A stretch of DNA of 8,023 bases from an uncultured Bacteroidia bacterium (GTDB taxonomy: Bacteria; Bacteroidota; Bacteroidia; SpSt-205), in NCBI GenBank assembly GCA_937995505.1, contig CALKJV010000044.1, forward strand, positions 1 to 8,023, in the 5' to 3' direction. Made by a program: the position numbers and the translations under genes. The notes beneath the pieces were generated by a model that ran no database searches, had not been told where the DNA came from, and worked only from the letters and a program-made list of their open reading frames with translations. This document shows positions 6,322-8,023 of this stretch, piece after piece (position 1 is the stretch's first letter; each line of letters begins with the position of its first letter).

Positions 6322-8023
6322 CCGAGCTTTTGCCCCTGACGATTGCCCTGCCGCTCTTAGGGGCGCTAACAATTGGCTTAGGGCCCCTCTGGGTGCCTGC
6401 TTTGCGTAGCCAAAGCACCTTTTTGGGCGGTTTAGCTACTACCTTAGTAGCAGTACCCTTCCTGATATTCCTTCTCGCCTTTGTCCAGTACGAAAAGCCC
6501 TTCTATTTCGCCTTCAGCTGGAACTGGATAGCTCTAGATGCTGTAACAATCCCCTTGCGCTTCCAACTGGATGCCCTCAGCCTGTGGATGGCGCTCATCG
6601 TTACCGGTATTGGCGCACTGATCCACCTCTACTCTATCGGTTATATGGCCGAAGAGGCAGGCGCTTGGCGCTACTTCGCTTTCCTCAATCTATTTATCTT
6701 CTCCATGCTGGTACTGGTGCTGGCTGACTCGCTTCCTCTGCTCTTCCTGGGCTGGGAAGGCGTTGGCGCCTGCTCGTACTTCCTCATAGGCTTCTGGTTT
6801 ACTGAAACCGAAAACGCAAAAGCCGCTCAAAAAGCCTTTATCATCAATAGAATCGGTGATATCGGGCTCTTAGCGGGGATGATCTGGCTTTACACCGAAA
6901 CCCGAACCTTTGACTTAGACCGGCTCCGGGAGTTTACTTACGCAGGCGATATCGCCGGAGGGGTTTCCTTACTCTTGTTTTTCGCTGCTACGGGCAAATC
7001 TGCACAGATCCCTCTCTACACTTGGCTACCGGATGCGATGGCAGGTCCCACACCTGTCTCAGCGCTTATTCACGCAGCTACGATGGTAACCGCTGGCGTG
7101 TACCTTTTAGCCCGAATGGACTTCCTCCTAAACGCCGCGCCCGAAACCCTCTCCCTCATCGCCGCTATCGCAGCAGCCACCGCCCTCCTCGCCGCCCTCA
7201 TCGCCATAGCCCAAAACGACATCAAAAAAGTCCTTGCTTACTCTACGGTATCGCAATTAGGCTTCATGTTTGCGGCCATCGGAACCGGGGCCTACGCAGT
7301 AGCCATTTTTCATGTTTTTACGCATGCCTTCTTCAAGGCGCTGCTCTTTTTAGGCAGCGGGAGCGTAATTCATGCCACAGGCACGCAAGACATCCGACAG
7401 ATGGGGGGACTGCGTAAAAAAATGCCTATCACCGGACTCACCTTCTGGATAGGTACGCTGGCTATCGCTGGAATCCCTCCCTTGGCCGGGTTTTTCTCTA
7501 AGGATGAGATTCTGGCAGCGGCTTATGCGCGAGCAGCTGACGGACAAACGCTGTATTATCTTTTTTGGGGGGTCTTGCTAGCCGTAGCCTTTTTGACGGC
7601 TTTCTATATGGGGCGGCTGACATGGCTCACCTTTGAGGGCAGTTATCGGGGGGACGCCACGCCCCACGAAAGTCCGCCTGTGATGACCCTCCCTCTCATC
7701 GTACTGGGAATTGGCTCTGTAACCGCAGGGTTAGTAGGCTTACCTCCGCTTTTAGGCACTTCTTGGCTGCGGGAAAAATGGCTATCCCAAGCCCTCCGAG
7801 AAGCTCCTCTGCCTGAGCTAAGCCATTCCACCGAGCTCTTCCTCCTGGCCCTCTCGGTGATTATCGGCGCAGTAGGCCTCTTAAGCGCATGGGCTCTCTA
7901 CCGCCATGGCTTAGCAGCGGAGAAGCGCCTCCAGACACAGCTCAAAGCCTTCTATACCCTCCTTGCAGACCAGATGCGCGTAGACTCCCTTTACGAAAAG
8001 CTCTTCGTGCAGCCGTATTATGT
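6315..8023 (+). CDS. nuoL: NADH-quinone oxidoreductase subunit L (3' end beyond window)
   Basis: Largest antiporter-like proton-pumping subunit at the far end of the complex I membrane arm. From ATG 6315, 569 residues are open to the window edge; E. coli NuoL has 613, so the last part (lateral helix and final membrane helix) is outside. Pumping residues are all visible: Glu148 in LGWEGVG, Asp182 in RIGDIG, Lys228 in ATGKSAQIPLYTWLPDAM, His253 in ALIHAATMVTAG, Lys304/305 in DIKKVLAYSTVSQLG, His333 and His337, Lys341 in FFKALLF, and Lys396-Asp397 in FSKDE. They correspond to E. coli Glu144, Asp178, Lys229, His254, Lys305, His334/338, Lys342 and Lys399-Asp400. It overlaps the nuoK stop by 7 bp and has no Shine-Dalgarno, so it is probably coupled to nuoK. 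MrpA or hydrogenase-type homologues are unlikely given the nuoJ-nuoK context. Confidence 0.95.
   Translation, partial: MVAELLPLTIALPLLGALTIGLGPLWVPALRSQSTFLGGLATTLVAVPFLIFLLAFVQYEKPFYFAFSWNWIALDAVTIPLRFQLDALSLWMALIVTGIGALIHLYSIGYMAEEAGAWRYFAFLNLFIFSMLVLVLADSLPLLFLGWEGVGACSYFLIGFWFTETENAKAAQKAFIINRIGDIGLLAGMIWLYTETRTFDLDRLREFTYAGDIAGGVSLLLFFAATGKSAQIPLYTWLPDAMAGPTPVSALIHAATMVTAGVYLLARMDFLLNAAPETLSLIAAIAAATALLAALIAIAQNDIKKVLAYSTVSQLGFMFAAIGTGAYAVAIFHVFTHAFFKALLFLGSGSVIHATGTQDIRQMGGLRKKMPITGLTFWIGTLAIAGIPPLAGFFSKDEILAAAYARAADGQTLYYLFWGVLLAVAFLTAFYMGRLTWLTFEGSYRGDATPHESPPVMTLPLIVLGIGSVTAGLVGLPPLLGTSWLREKWLSQALREAPLPELSHSTELFLLALSVIIGAVGLLSAWALYRHGLAAEKRLQTQLKAFYTLLADQMRVDSLYEKLFVQPYY

Noticed and set aside
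7022..7831. Plus- and minus-strand open frames overlapping nuoL
   Set aside because: They lie within the continuous, motif-complete NuoL frame and show no family features.

Overview
The window looks like chromosomal DNA of a Bacteroidota-type bacterium of moderate GC (roughly mid-50s percent by eye). Three things point there: a PorU-like type IX secretion peptidase with a YPNPF-type C-terminal sorting domain, the absence of Shine-Dalgarno sequences ahead of any gene, and perfect matches to the Bacteroidota -7 promoter element TAnnTTTG just upstream of all four apparent transcription starts. The sequence does not fix the genus. No mobile element, CRISPR array, pseudogene or long empty stretch was seen; it is almost wall-to-wall coding.

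Left side, minus strand: reading leftwards from about 5450 come a tRNA-Lys(CUU), a long C25 (gingipain-family) peptidase gene recognised as porU (3,720 bp), and an ALDH7/antiquitin-family aldehyde dehydrogenase that reaches the window edge with only its last residue or two missing. The 53-bp gap between porU and the dehydrogenase is filled by an imperfect hairpin closed by a perfect 9-bp inverted repeat, whose second arm overlaps a promoter-like element.

Right side, plus strand: starting 38 bp from the tRNA and divergent from it, nuoJ, nuoK and nuoL overlap one another (11 bp and 7 bp) and run off the right edge within nuoL. These encode proton-pumping membrane subunits of respiratory complex I, and their key charged residues are present. 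The cluster begins at nuoJ, so the membrane-arm genes are separated here from nuoA-I.

The genes do not form one pathway. PorU serves protein export and cell-surface attachment, the dehydrogenase probably serves lysine (aminoadipate semialdehyde) catabolism, and NuoJKL serve respiration. The most interesting layer is regulatory: TAnnTTTG elements lie 4-5 nt before the start codons of nuoJ and the dehydrogenase and before the mature tRNA end, suggesting leaderless transcripts, and the tRNA and nuoJ promoters are packed back to back in a gap too small for both to be occupied at once.
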